From positions 62,001-126,000 of the forward strand of contig JAHBVU010000003.1 in assembly GCA_019637315.1 (NCBI GenBank): a stretch of 64,000 nucleotides of DNA, in the 5' to 3' direction. The position numbers and the translations under genes were made by a program. Of the stretch, positions 24,719 through 32,515 are shown one piece after another; the stretch's first letter is position 1, and the number at the start of each line of letters is the position of its first letter. The DNA is from Gemmatimonadales bacterium (GTDB taxonomy: Bacteria > Gemmatimonadota > Gemmatimonadetes > Gemmatimonadales > GWC2-71-9). The notes beneath the pieces were generated by a model. The model was not told where the DNA came from. It saw only the letters and a list, made by a program, of their open reading frames with translations, and searched no databases.

Positions 24719-25928
24719 CCCGCTGACCCTGCTGCTGCTCGCGGGCGCCGCCGCGTGCGGCCGGAGCGCTTCCGAAACCGCCCCGGGCGCCGTACCCGCC
24801 CCCCTCGACCGCGGTGAGGCAGCAGCCCCGGTCTGCGGTGCCCTGCCCTGCGACTGGTCGCGACTGACCGCGGGCATCGACTCGGCGGTTCGCGCCGGTG
24901 CCGCGCCGGGCGCCGTGGTTGCCGTCTCGCTGCGTGGCGGACGTTTCTACCACCACGCCGGCCAGCTCGGTGTCGATCATCCCACAGCGGTCGACCGCAA
25001 CACGGTCTATGACCTCGCTTCGCTGACCAAGGTCGTTGCGCTCACCAGCATGGCAATGATTGCCGTCGACGAAGGCCGGATCAGGCTCGACGATCCGGTC
25101 GTCAGGTACCTGCCGGGTTTCGTTGGTGGGTGGAAGGAGTTCGTCACCATCAGGCACCTGCTGACGCATTCGAGCGGACTTCCTGCGCATCGACCGCTCT
25201 GGCAGGATGCCGCCGACCGGACCAGTGCGCTGGCGCTCGTCGTCGCCACACCGCTCGACACCTTTCCCGGTGCGCGGATGGTCTATTCCGACCTCGGTGC
25301 GATCACCACGACCCTCCTGCTCGAACGGGTCTACGGCCAGCCGATCGATCGGCTCTTCCACGAGCGCATTGCCAAGCCGCTGCACCTCGAGTCGACGAGA
25401 TTCGTGCCACCGGAGTCATGGCGCAAACGGATCGCACCGACAGAGCGCGATCCCTGGCGCGGCCGGCTCGTTCACGGCGAAGTCCACGACGAAAACGCTG
25501 CCTTCCTGGGCGGCGTGTCGGGACATGCCGGGCTCTTCTCCACAGCCACGGACCTGCTGACCTTTGGCGAGTGGTTGCTCCGCGAACGCAACGGCGCTCC
25601 CGGCCGCCGACCCGACAACCCGTCGGTTGCCTCCGAGGTCGCGCGGGAGTTCACCAGTCGCCAGGAAGTCGTCGCCGGGTCGAGCCGGGCGCTGGGCTGG
25701 GACACGCCATCCAACGGCAGCAGCGCGGGCACCCGGCTCTCTCGCTGGAGCTTCGGGCATACCGGGTTCACGGGCACCTCGATCTGGATCGACCCCACCC
25801 GCGAGCTCGTCATCGTCGTGCTGTCCAATCGCGTCAACCCGACCCGCGAGAACACTCGAATTGGCCCCTTCAGGATCATGGTGGCCGATCGCGTCGCGGA
25901 GGTCGCGGGATTCACGGGGGCGCGTTGA
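24699..25928 (+). CDS. Beta-lactamase-fold (class C type) serine hydrolase lipoprotein
   Basis: A 409-residue lipoprotein (lipobox GAAAC, Cys20). Serine-hydrolase motifs are SLTK (Ser108, Lys111), the second-motif tyrosine in MVYSDLGA and a KTG equivalent HTGFTG. Insertions such as RHLLTHSSGLPAH are typical of DD-peptidase or esterase members of the class C family. It overlaps the nagZ gene by 20 bases. In Bacillus the muropeptide cluster also carries a protein of this fold beside nagZ and namZ, so a peptidoglycan-processing role is plausible. Substrate cannot be read from sequence. Confidence 0.85.
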   Translation: MLPTNRNPLTLLLLAGAAACGRSASETAPGAVPAPLDRGEAAAPVCGALPCDWSRLTAGIDSAVRAGAAPGAVVAVSLRGGRFYHHAGQLGVDHPTAVDRNTVYDLASLTKVVALTSMAMIAVDEGRIRLDDPVVRYLPGFVGGWKEFVTIRHLLTHSSGLPAHRPLWQDAADRTSALALVVATPLDTFPGARMVYSDLGAITTTLLLERVYGQPIDRLFHERIAKPLHLESTRFVPPESWRKRIAPTERDPWRGRLVHGEVHDENAAFLGGVSGHAGLFSTATDLLTFGEWLLRERNGAPGRRPDNPSVASEVAREFTSRQEVVAGSSRALGWDTPSNGSSAGTRLSRWSFGHTGFTGTSIWIDPTRELVIVVLSNRVNPTRENTRIGPFRIMVADRVAEVAGFTGAR

Positions 25929-25953
25929 CACCACAAGCGGCATATCCTACTTT
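25925..25953 (+). promoter_or_regulatory. Sigma70-type promoter for erpA
   Basis: TTGACA (25925-25930, exact consensus) and TACTTT (25948-25953) are separated by 17 bases. The -35 overlaps the stop codon of the preceding serine hydrolase gene. Transcription would start near 25960, giving a leader of about 45 bases with AGGAGG at 25994. Confidence 0.65.
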
Positions 25954-26004
25954 TCGAGTTGGGTTTTGGCGTCAATCACGACGCTGCTATCTGAGGAGGA
26001 GTAC

Positions 26005-26370
26005 GTGAGCACCGCTGGAAACATGCAGCTTGACGGCGTCACCATTACGCTGACGCCAGCCGCAACCAAGGAAGTCGTCAAGTTCATGGAGGCCGAGAAC
26101 GTGGCGGCCGACGTGGGCGGCCTTCGCGTCAGTGTCTTGCCGGGCGGTTGTTCGGGGTTCAAGTACAGCCTCAACATCGAAGAGCAGTCCCAGGAGGACG
26201 ACATCATTCTCGAGGTGTCGGGGATCCGGCTCTTCGTGGACGGATTCAGCCTGCCGTACCTGAACGGTGTGACGGTCGATTACGTCTCGTCGATGCAGGG
26301 GTCGGGCTTCACGTTCGAGAATCCGAACGCGACCGGCGGTTGCGGCTGCGGCAGCAGCTTCAATGCCTGA
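26005..26370 (+). CDS. erpA: Iron-sulfur cluster insertion protein, ErpA/IscA family
   Basis: A 121-residue A-type Fe-S carrier. The three conserved cysteines are present: GGCSGF and the C-terminal GGCGCGSS pair. ITLTPAATKEVVKFM and YLNGVTVDYVSSMQGSGFTFENPNA match the family. It receives or delivers Fe-S clusters in the cytoplasm. The GTG start at 26005 is chosen because AGGAGG lies 5 bases upstream; an ATG at 26023 is possible. It has its own consensus promoter and a textbook terminator, so it is a single-gene unit inserted between muropeptide genes. Confidence 0.92.
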   Translation: MSTAGNMQLDGVTITLTPAATKEVVKFMEAENVAADVGGLRVSVLPGGCSGFKYSLNIEEQSQEDDIILEVSGIRLFVDGFSLPYLNGVTVDYVSSMQGSGFTFENPNATGGCGCGSSFNA

Positions 26371-26396
26371 GCGGGACCGATCCTGTGCAGTGCAAC

Positions 26397-26423
26397 GGGG
26401 AGCTTCGGCTCCCCTTTGTTTTT
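26397..26423 (+). terminator. Intrinsic terminator of erpA
   Basis: GGGGAGC, TTCG tetraloop, GCTCCCC, then TTTGTTTTT. A 7-bp GC stem with an extra-stable loop and a U-tract, 26 bases after the erpA stop. The clearest rho-independent terminator in the window. Confidence 0.9.
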
Positions 26424-26585
26424 GCACGGCTCTCAGCGAACCTTGCGATCGAGGACGTGCGGACGCCGCCGTTCGACTTCACACCGCGCAGTGCACTGCC
26501 TTGCTGCCAGCGCAGCATCCGAGCAATTTCAGCGGGTTGGCGACAGCCCGTCGGCCCTGAGTCGGTCCGAGATCGAGGAACGCAC

Positions 26586-27470
26586 ATGATCATCATTACC
26601 GCCGATGTCGGGGGCAGCAAAACCTCGATTGCCGTGACCAGAGACGGCGAGCGACTGGTCGAGACCCGCGGCCAGGGCACCTCGGTCCGTCCGGGGCGCG
26701 CGGTCGTGGCCGCCACGATGATTGCCGACCTCTGTCGCCGCGCCCTGGCCCAGGCCAATCTGTTGCGCGCGGACATTCTCGTGGTCGGCGCCGCGGGAGC
26801 GGGGCGTGAGGCTGACGCCGAAGAGATCCGGATCACCCTCTCGCGAGAACGCTTTGCCGCGCAGGTCGTGGTCGTGAGCGACGTGATGCTCGCCTTTGCC
26901 GCGCTTGGTGCCGAGATCGGCGTCGTCCTGGTCGCCGGTACCGGCAGCGTCGCCTTTGGCCGCGCGTCCGATGGTCGAATGGTGCGTCAGGGGGGCTTCG
27001 GGTGGCAGATGGGCGACGAGGGCGCCGGCTACTGGATCGGTCGTGAGGCCCTCCGCGCCATGGGACTTGGTGTCGATGGTCGTGGCCCCAGCACCGAGCT
27101 CCTCGCCGGTATCATGACGACCATTGGTGCTCCAACCGTCCGCGATGCGGTCGGCTGGTCGACCGTGGCAAGCCCGCGCGAGGTTGCGAGCCTGACCCGG
27201 ACCGTCGTGTCGGTTGCCAAGGCTGGCGATGCGATTGCTGCCGACATTCTGACCCGCGCCGCTGGAGAGTTGGCCAGGCTGGTCAACACTCTGGCTCCCG
27301 AGTTTTCCGATCAGAGCTCGGTCCCCGTCGGGCTGACGGGTGGCCTGCTCGGCCCCGACGGCCCCCTCTATCAACCGGTCATTGCGCTGATCCAGGCCCC
27401 GTTTCGGCCCGCCGAGCAGCCGATCGATCCGCTGCTGGGCGGGCCCGCGCTTGCTGCCGGCAAGCGCTGA
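26586..27470 (+). CDS. BadF/BadG-type N-acetylhexosamine kinase
   Basis: A 294-residue ASKHA-fold kinase. ADVGGSKTSIAV is the phosphate-1 loop, VVSDVMLAFAAL the phosphate-2 region with the catalytic-site Asp, VLVAGTGSVAFG the second ATP loop, and GFGWQMGDEGAGYWIGREAL the GlcNAc-kinase-like signature. Members include GlcNAc kinase and Clostridium MurK, which phosphorylates both GlcNAc and MurNAc. Position beside NamZ, NagZ and a serine hydrolase supports phosphorylation of sugars freed from peptidoglycan. GAGGA lies 8 bases before the ATG. No MurQ etherase is in the window. Confidence 0.83.
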   Translation: MIIITADVGGSKTSIAVTRDGERLVETRGQGTSVRPGRAVVAATMIADLCRRALAQANLLRADILVVGAAGAGREADAEEIRITLSRERFAAQVVVVSDVMLAFAALGAEIGVVLVAGTGSVAFGRASDGRMVRQGGFGWQMGDEGAGYWIGREALRAMGLGVDGRGPSTELLAGIMTTIGAPTVRDAVGWSTVASPREVASLTRTVVSVAKAGDAIAADILTRAAGELARLVNTLAPEFSDQSSVPVGLTGGLLGPDGPLYQPVIALIQAPFRPAEQPIDPLLGGPALAAGKR

Positions 27471-27478
27471 CGAACGAG

Positions 27479-29023
27479 CTACGACTGCGGGTCGGTCCGG
27501 TTCCGAAGCCGGCTCCTGTGGTAGCCATAGGTGAAATAGACCACCACACCGATGGCCAACCAGATCCCAAAGCGGATCCAGGTAATGCGCGGCAAGCTGG
27601 ACATCAGATAGAGGCACGCCGCGACTGAAATCAGCGGTGTCCACGGCGCCCCGGGAACCCGAAACGGTCGAGGACGATCCGGCTCCCGAATCCGCAGGAC
27701 CAGCACACCAACCGACACCAGCACGAACGCGAAGAGGGTCCCGATGTTGGTCAGATCGACCACCTCGGCGATGTTGGCCAGGCCGGCGAACGTTGCCACG
27801 AACAGGCCGGTCAGGATGGTGCCGACATAGGGCGTCTTGAAGCGCGGATGAATCCTGGCCATCGCGGGCGGCAGCAGGCCATCCCGCGCCATGGCGAAGA
27901 AGATGCGCGGCTGGCCAAGCTGAAAGACCAGCAGCACCGTGCCCATTGCCACGACCGCACCGAGCGCCACGATGAAACGGGAGGCGGTAATCAGGCCCGC
28001 CGGCCCGTTGGCGTGCTCGAGCGCCGTAATCATCGGCTCCGGCGTGCCCAGCACATTCCAGGGCGCCATCCCCGTCATGACGGTCGACAGCACCATGTAC
28101 ACGACCGTGCAAACGACCAGGCTCATGATGATGCCGAACGGCATGTCCTTGGCGGGATCCTTGGTTTCCTCCGCACAGGTCGAGACCGCGTCGAAGCCGA
28201 TGTAGCTGAAGAAGATGATGGCCGCGCCGGCGCTGATCCCTTTGAAGCCGTTCGGTGCAAAGCCGCCGAGGGCCGGGTTGGTCCAGTTGATCGGCTCGAT
28301 CAGGGTCGCACCGACGCCACAGAAAAAGACGATGATGCCCAGCTTGAGCAGCACCATGGCGTTGTTCCAGCGCGCCGACTCCTGAATCCCGATCACCAGC
28401 AGCACGGTCAGCAGGCCCACCACGAGAAACGCCGGCAAATTGAAGATGAGCGAAACGCCGAACAGCTTGGGTGCCCCGCTCGCCGCGGCCGCGAGGAACA
28501 GGTTGGTGGCATCGGTTGCCCCGGCCGCAACCGCATCTGCTGCTATCTGCGCAGAACGGAAGTCGGTACTCAGCCAGGGCGGGAATCCGACCCCGAAGTG
28601 ACTCAGCAGCTCACGGAAGTAGCCGGACCAGCCAATCGCGACGCCGATGTTGCCGACGGCGTATTCGACCACGAGGTCCCACCCGATGATCCACGCGACC
28701 AGCTCACCGAGCGACGCATAGGCGTAGGTATAGGCCGAACCGGAAACCGGCACCATGGCGGCGAACTCCGCATAGCAGAGCGCGGCAAATCCGCAGGCCA
28801 CGGCTGTGAGCAGGAACGAAAGAATGATGGCGGGGCCTGCACCTGGTCGGGCGGCGTCGCCAACGATCGCTGTTCCGGTCGTGGCAAAGATGCCGGCGCC
28901 GATGGTGGCGCCAACGCCGATCGCGGTCAGATGCCAGCGGTTGAGGGTGCGGCGAAGGCCGCCGCGCAGGGCAATATCCTGGTCGAAATCGGCAACCGAT
29001 TTCCGACGAAACAATTGAGACAT
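27479..29023 (-). CDS. APC-superfamily amino acid permease
   Basis: A 514-residue integral membrane protein with about 12 hydrophobic segments. WHLTAIGVGATIGAGIFATTGTA is the TM1 signature of APC transporters, and IIFFSYIGFDAVSTCAEETKDPAKDMP is characteristic of the cationic amino-acid transporter-like subfamily, as is PRIFFAMARDGLLPP. Substrate is probably an amino acid, not determinable further. It converges with the kinase gene (8 bases between stops), so it is not part of the muropeptide unit. The start lies 64 bases downstream of a TonB-like gene on the same strand. Confidence 0.88.
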   Translation of the reverse strand: MSQLFRRKSVADFDQDIALRGGLRRTLNRWHLTAIGVGATIGAGIFATTGTAIVGDAARPGAGPAIILSFLLTAVACGFAALCYAEFAAMVPVSGSAYTYAYASLGELVAWIIGWDLVVEYAVGNIGVAIGWSGYFRELLSHFGVGFPPWLSTDFRSAQIAADAVAAGATDATNLFLAAAASGAPKLFGVSLIFNLPAFLVVGLLTVLLVIGIQESARWNNAMVLLKLGIIVFFCGVGATLIEPINWTNPALGGFAPNGFKGISAGAAIIFFSYIGFDAVSTCAEETKDPAKDMPFGIIMSLVVCTVVYMVLSTVMTGMAPWNVLGTPEPMITALEHANGPAGLITASRFIVALGAVVAMGTVLLVFQLGQPRIFFAMARDGLLPPAMARIHPRFKTPYVGTILTGLFVATFAGLANIAEVVDLTNIGTLFAFVLVSVGVLVLRIREPDRPRPFRVPGAPWTPLISVAACLYLMSSLPRITWIRFGIWLAIGVVVYFTYGYHRSRLRNRTDPQS

Positions 29024-29087
29024 GGAGTGGGCACTCGAACGTTGTGAGCGACGAAGAGCGCTCCCGTTCGACGGCCCGGAGGGAGAA

Positions 29088-29897
29088 TCAGAACGTGAGC
29101 GCTACGGTTAGCCTGCCGGCAACGGGAAGTCCATCAGGAGCCCGCGCCGGCCGGAACCGGTAGTGCCTCATCACGTCCTCGAGCTTTTTGCCGAACCCCC
29201 GATCCGACGGGGGCGGGGTAATGATGACGTCCTCGACCCCGCCGACGGGGTCGATCAGGAAGGTGACCGCGATGGTCATGCCCCGAAGGGACTTCGGAAC
29301 GTCGGCAGGCGGCAGGATCAACTGCCTCGGTTCTGGAGGCCTGGCCGAACCTGAGCCACCGATGCCCGGCCCCTTACCGGATCCAACCCCCGACCCGTCG
29401 CCGTCGCCGCGCCCTGATCCGGACCCTGAGCCAGTACCGGTCCCTTTGCCCGTCCCGGCACCTGTCCCCGCCCCCGAGGGCTGACCGGAGATCGGCGCTC
29501 CAGGAACCGAGTCCAAGGTGGCAACGATGATGGGCTCCGTTTCACGAACCTCGGGCACTACCGGAGCCGGGACGGGCGGCGGGGTCACCGGGGGCGGAAC
29601 CGGCGGCGGAACTGGCGTTGCAACGGTCACAGAGGCCGCTCGGGAGACCTCAAAGGCCGGGAGGGCGACGACCCGGAGCTGCCCCCCACCGCCCCCACCT
29701 CCGCCGGACATTCCACCCTCCAGCAGGCCGCTGCTGTCGGCGTAGTTGAGCAACTGGGTCGGGGCGACCCTGATGATCACCAGGGCCAGGAGGAGATGGA
29801 CCAGCAGGGCAACCATGCCCCCAACCGGCGATCGGCGGGATTGGGGCACCCCGAGCCCGATGGGCCGGGCCGCCGTTGAGGGTCTGGTTTTCGCCAT
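29088..29897 (-). CDS. TonB-like energy transducer with Pro-rich and Gly-rich spacer
   Basis: A 269-residue protein started at the ATG at 29897; a TTG at 29942 is possible. One transmembrane helix (residues about 27-45) follows a basic N-terminus. The periplasmic spacer has a Gly run (62-72), a Pro-rich stretch (95-115) and a Gly/Ser/Thr repeat tract (about 138-186). The C-terminal domain (LRGMTIAVTFLIDPVGGVEDVIITP, RHYRFRPARAPDGLPVAGRLTVALTF) is TonB-like, although LTVALTF replaces the more usual ending. It would couple the proton motive force to outer-membrane receptors. A hairpin separates it from the exb genes, so it may be transcribed separately. Confidence 0.75.
   Translation of the reverse strand: MAKTRPSTAARPIGLGVPQSRRSPVGGMVALLVHLLLALVIIRVAPTQLLNYADSSGLLEGGMSGGGGGGGGQLRVVALPAFEVSRAASVTVATPVPPPVPPPVTPPPVPAPVVPEVRETEPIIVATLDSVPGAPISGQPSGAGTGAGTGKGTGTGSGSGSGRGDGDGSGVGSGKGPGIGGSGSARPPEPRQLILPPADVPKSLRGMTIAVTFLIDPVGGVEDVIITPPPSDRGFGKKLEDVMRHYRFRPARAPDGLPVAGRLTVALTF
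29340..29486 (-). repeat. GC-rich low-complexity tract coding for Gly-rich spacer
   Basis: About 147 bases within the TonB-like gene made of near-tandem glycine codons alternating with Ser, Thr, Ala, Lys, Asp and Arg codons, giving a GTGxGxGSGSG-type peptide. Such tracts vary in length by replication slippage. In the protein it would be a flexible periplasm-spanning linker. Confidence 0.7.
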
Positions 29898-29980
29898 GGT
29901 ACCTGCCCGTCCCGAATGCCGCTGCTGTTCTAAGTTGGCCAATCGGCTGTTCTATTGCCAGCGCGGCATCGGATACGAGA

Positions 29981-30011
29981 AACGGGAGCAGGCGTGATGC
30001 CTGCTCCCGTT
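29981..30011 (-). terminator. Terminator-like hairpin after the exbB-exbD-exbD unit
   Basis: A 13-bp perfect stem (AACGGGAGCAGGC and its complement) with a GTGAT loop, 24 bases beyond the last exbD stop on the minus strand and followed by TCTCG rather than a long T-run. It separates exbD from the TonB-like gene downstream. Confidence 0.6.
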
Positions 30012-30034
30012 ACCCGATCTACCCTCGAACCGGC

Positions 30035-30436
30035 TCAGGCCTTCGGCGTAAACCCGATAACCTGGACCCCGGCACCCCGAACGATATCAGACGCGTCGAT
30101 CCAATCCTGATAGGTGCGACTGGCAGCGGCCTTGATGAAGATCAGCTTGGTCGGCCGGTTGTCATAGATCGCATGGATCTGCGTATCGAGCTGGCCGGGA
30201 GGTACCGGCTGCCCGTTGATCTCATAGTTCCCGTCGTCGAGAATATTCAGGACGATCTGGGACGACGGCCCCGAACTGGCGGCTGTCTCGAGCGGCGGAA
30301 CCTGGACGTCGATCGCCATTCGGGCCAGCGGCTGCGAGATCATGAAGATGATCAGCAGCACCAGCAGAATGTCGATCATCGGGATGACGTTCGGCTCCGC
30401 GCTAATTTCTCCAGTACGGCCTACGGACGCTCCCAT
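30035..30436 (-). CDS. exbD: ExbD/TolR-family biopolymer transport protein (second copy)
   Basis: A 133-residue protein with one N-terminal transmembrane helix containing the essential Asp (NVIPMIDILLVLLIIFMI) and a periplasmic alpha/beta domain. It differs from the upstream ExbD mainly in the periplasmic part (IDVQVPPLE in place of GFVATMPRGD). With ExbB it forms the proton-driven motor for TonB. The ATG follows the upstream exbD stop by 6 bases, so both ExbD proteins are produced together. Two ExbD copies with one ExbB is a common arrangement in Bacteroidota-like and Gemmatimonadota-like genomes. Confidence 0.92.
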   Translation of the reverse strand: MGASVGRTGEISAEPNVIPMIDILLVLLIIFMISQPLARMAIDVQVPPLETAASSGPSSQIVLNILDDGNYEINGQPVPPGQLDTQIHAIYDNRPTKLIFIKAAASRTYQDWIDASDIVRGAGVQVIGFTPKA

Positions 30437-30442
30437 GGTTCC

Positions 30443-30892
30443 CTATTCTTTCTTCGGGCCGAACATGCCGCCCTGTTCGATTTCCGTAATCGCCGCCATG
30501 ACCCGGACACCTGCCCGGCGAGCGATCTCGACCGCTTCCTCGATCTTGTCGAACTTGAGGCCGCTGTGCGCCCGGAAGTACAGAATCTTGTCTTCCGGTC
30601 GAGCAGCGTAGATCGCGGCAAGCTGATCCCCAAGCACATCCTGCGGGATCGCGAGACCGTTGAGGAAGTAGCCGCCGTTCTGGTCAATGCCCAGCACGAC
30701 TTCATTTTCCCCTTCCGGCCGCTTGTCGAGGTTGTCACCCCGCGGCATCGTTGCCACGAAGCCGTTCGAGATCAGCGGCGTCACGATCATGAAGATGATC
30801 AGGAGCACCAGCATGATGTCGATCATCGGAATCACGTTCGGTTCCGATGAGACGTTCGTTTTACCTGCCAGTTCTTCAGCTGATGTGGCCAC
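30443..30892 (-). CDS. exbD: ExbD/TolR-family biopolymer transport protein (first copy)
   Basis: A 149-residue protein starting at a GTG 17 bases inside the exbB coding end, hence coupled to it. The transmembrane helix NVIPMIDIMLVLLIIFMIV carries the proton-pathway Asp. The periplasmic part includes VVLGIDQNGGYFLNGLAIP and an arginine-rich RPEDKILYFRAHSGLKFDKI, typical of ExbD. It would form a dimer within an ExbB pentamer; with the adjacent paralogue a mixed ExbD dimer is possible, but that is inference. Confidence 0.92.
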   Translation of the reverse strand: MATSAEELAGKTNVSSEPNVIPMIDIMLVLLIIFMIVTPLISNGFVATMPRGDNLDKRPEGENEVVLGIDQNGGYFLNGLAIPQDVLGDQLAAIYAARPEDKILYFRAHSGLKFDKIEEAVEIARRAGVRVMAAITEIEQGGMFGPKKE

Positions 30893-31622
30893 TGCCGCTC
30901 ACCGCCTTCTGCGCCTGGAACTCCTTGGTGAAGATGGAGCGCCCGAACTCGCTGCCGACGCTCTTGATGAGGTAGTCGATCAGCTCCTTGGAGCTGTACG
31001 TCATCTCAACCGTCAGGTTTTCGATCTTGGTGGTGAAGTAGTTGTAGAACCACACGGCCGGGATGGCGACGAGCAGACCGAGCGCCGTCGCGATCAGGGC
31101 CTCAGAGATACCAGCCGCGATACCGGCCAGACCGCCAGCCGCGCCGCCGGACGAGATGGCCTGGAAGGCCGTCACGATGCCCATCGTGGTACCGAGCAGA
31201 CCGACGAACGGCGCCGTCGAACCGACCGTGGCCAGAATGCCGGTACCGCGCTTGAAGTCGGCCAGCGTGATCAGCATCTGCCGCTCGACCGCGCGCTCGG
31301 CCGAGTTGATATCGGCAGAGGTGATGGTCGCGCGGTCGCGGAGGAGCGGTTTCACCTCGGTGAGGGCGCCGCCCAGCACGCGAGCCACATGGCTCTGCTG
31401 GTTCTTCTCAGCCAGGGCGATGGCCTGGTCGAGCTGCTCTTCCTGAATGGCCCGCGAGAACTGCGGAGCAAACTTCCGCGTCGCCGCCGTGGCCTTGAAG
31501 ATCTTGATCAGCTTGCCAATCGCCACCGTGAGCGAGAAGAACGACATGAAGATCAGGATCCAGACGATGGCACGAGCGAACGTGTTGGCATGCTCGTACA
31601 GTTCGAGAATATCTACACCCAT
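30876..31622 (-). CDS. exbB: ExbB/TolQ/MotA-family proton channel protein
   Basis: A 248-residue inner-membrane protein with three hydrophobic segments: residues about 15-37, then the conserved pair around GTGILATVGSTAPFVGLLGTTMGIVTAF and GISEALIATALGLLVAIPAVWFYNYF. Conserved Thr and Glu positions of the ExbB pore are in place. It forms the proton channel with ExbD to energise TonB. GAGGGAGC lies just before the ATG. It is preceded by the tonB gene, with an 84-base gap containing two hairpins, and overlaps exbD. Confidence 0.93.
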   Translation of the reverse strand: MGVDILELYEHANTFARAIVWILIFMSFFSLTVAIGKLIKIFKATAATRKFAPQFSRAIQEEQLDQAIALAEKNQQSHVARVLGGALTEVKPLLRDRATITSADINSAERAVERQMLITLADFKRGTGILATVGSTAPFVGLLGTTMGIVTAFQAISSGGAAGGLAGIAAGISEALIATALGLLVAIPAVWFYNYFTTKIENLTVEMTYSSKELIDYLIKSVGSEFGRSIFTKEFQAQKAVSGSGHIS

Positions 31623-31645
31623 GGGATGCTCCCTCTAGCGTGTCT

Positions 31646-31694
31646 GGGCAGAATCGAACTGCCCGGTTCAGTGGTTCGAACGGGGATACCCCGT
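31646..31694 (-). other. Two small hairpins between tonB and exbB, one shaped like a tRNA T-arm
   Basis: On the minus strand a 6-bp hairpin ACGGGG-TAT-CCCCGT (31694-31680) is followed by GGGCAG-TTCGATT-CTGCCC (31664-31646). The second has a 7-base loop matching the tRNA T-loop pattern TTCRANN. No complete tRNA cloverleaf or acceptor stem could be drawn around it. It could act as an attenuator or mRNA-processing site between tonB and exbB. Confidence 0.4.
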
Positions 31695-31706
31695 CGACAA
31701 AACGTG

Positions 31707-32411
31707 TTACCCGCCGATCGTGAACGACACTCGCTGCTGCACCAGCTGACGCACCGGCTGTCCGCGAATCCGTGCCGGCCGGTAGGTCGAGCCGAGGATG
31801 GCGTCGCGAGCCGGATCTTCGAACGCCTTGTTCGTGCTGCGAAGGACCTTGAACGACTCCGGCTCGGCCTTCCCGTTGGTGCCAACCACGTATTGGACGT
31901 CGACACTGCCCGCAATGCCCGCCTGCTGCAGTACTGGGGGGTAGCGGGGACGCTGCTGATTGATCGGCTGGACCGGATCGTCGACTTCGTCGGCGACGAA
32001 GGTCTCCTCGGTCGACACCGGACCAGTTCCGCCGACGATGCCTGCCGCGATACCGCCCTCGACGCCCTTGCCGCTGAAGTCCCGCGCGTCGAATCGCTCG
32101 TTGAGATTGACCGGCGGGATGTCCCGCGGAATCTCGGTCGGCGGCATGACGGTCTGGAAACCCATCGGCGGCGGGTTGGCCGTGACAATCGCGTCCGGCG
32201 GAACGACCGTTGGCGGCGGAGGCGGCGGCGGCTCCGGCGCTTTGAGGAACACCATGGTGGTGTCCTGGATGATCTCCTTCAGCACTTCCGCCGCGCCCGC
32301 CGTTGCCTTGATCGCCCCGTAGATCAGGACGACGTGCAGCACCAGCGAGAACAGCGTCTGCTTGAAGGTGCGAGCCCGTTGGGGCTTCGACTCGATAAGG
32401 TTCTCAAACAT
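31707..32411 (-). CDS. tonB: TonB energy transducer
   Basis: A 234-residue protein with an N-terminal membrane anchor (residues about 18-40, TLFSLVLHVVLIYGAIKATAG), a Pro-rich spacer (APEPPPPPPPTVVPP) and a complete TonB C-terminal domain (QQRPRYPPVLQQAGIAGSVDVQYVVGTNGKAEPESFKVL, RDAILGSTYRPARIRGQPVRQLVQQRVSF). The RYPPVLQQAGIAGSV element is the family hallmark. It contacts the TonB box of receptors such as the SusC proteins in this window. First gene of the tonB-exbB-exbD-exbD unit, with a plausible promoter 60 bases upstream. Confidence 0.92.
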   Translation of the reverse strand: MFENLIESKPQRARTFKQTLFSLVLHVVLIYGAIKATAGAAEVLKEIIQDTTMVFLKAPEPPPPPPPTVVPPDAIVTANPPPMGFQTVMPPTEIPRDIPPVNLNERFDARDFSGKGVEGGIAAGIVGGTGPVSTEETFVADEVDDPVQPINQQRPRYPPVLQQAGIAGSVDVQYVVGTNGKAEPESFKVLRSTNKAFEDPARDAILGSTYRPARIRGQPVRQLVQQRVSFTIGG

Positions 32412-32470
32412 TTTCTGGATAGGCCTCCCGGATGAGTCAGCAATACCCGGTACTAATCAAACCAAGCCGA

Positions 32471-32499
32471 GTTACACCCGGCTCACTCCGACATGACAA
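32471..32499 (-). promoter_or_regulatory. Candidate promoter for the tonB-exb operon
   Basis: On the minus strand TTGTCA (complement of 32494-32499) and TGTAAC (complement of 32471-32476) are spaced by 17 bases, about 60 bases before the tonB ATG and just past the stop of the upstream sensor kinase. The -35 matches 5 of 6 positions, the -10 4 of 6. Confidence 0.4.
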
Positions 32500-32515
32500 A
32501 TAGATGACAGAAGGA

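Noticed and set aside
29340-29486. Repeat tract as a possible CRISPR or satellite array
   Set aside because: The repetition is in-frame glycine codons of the TonB-like gene, without spacer-repeat structure.
31600-31710. Possible tRNA gene suggested by the TTCGATT loop and GTTCGAACC
   Set aside because: No matching acceptor, D or anticodon stems could be built within the expected 70-90 bases.
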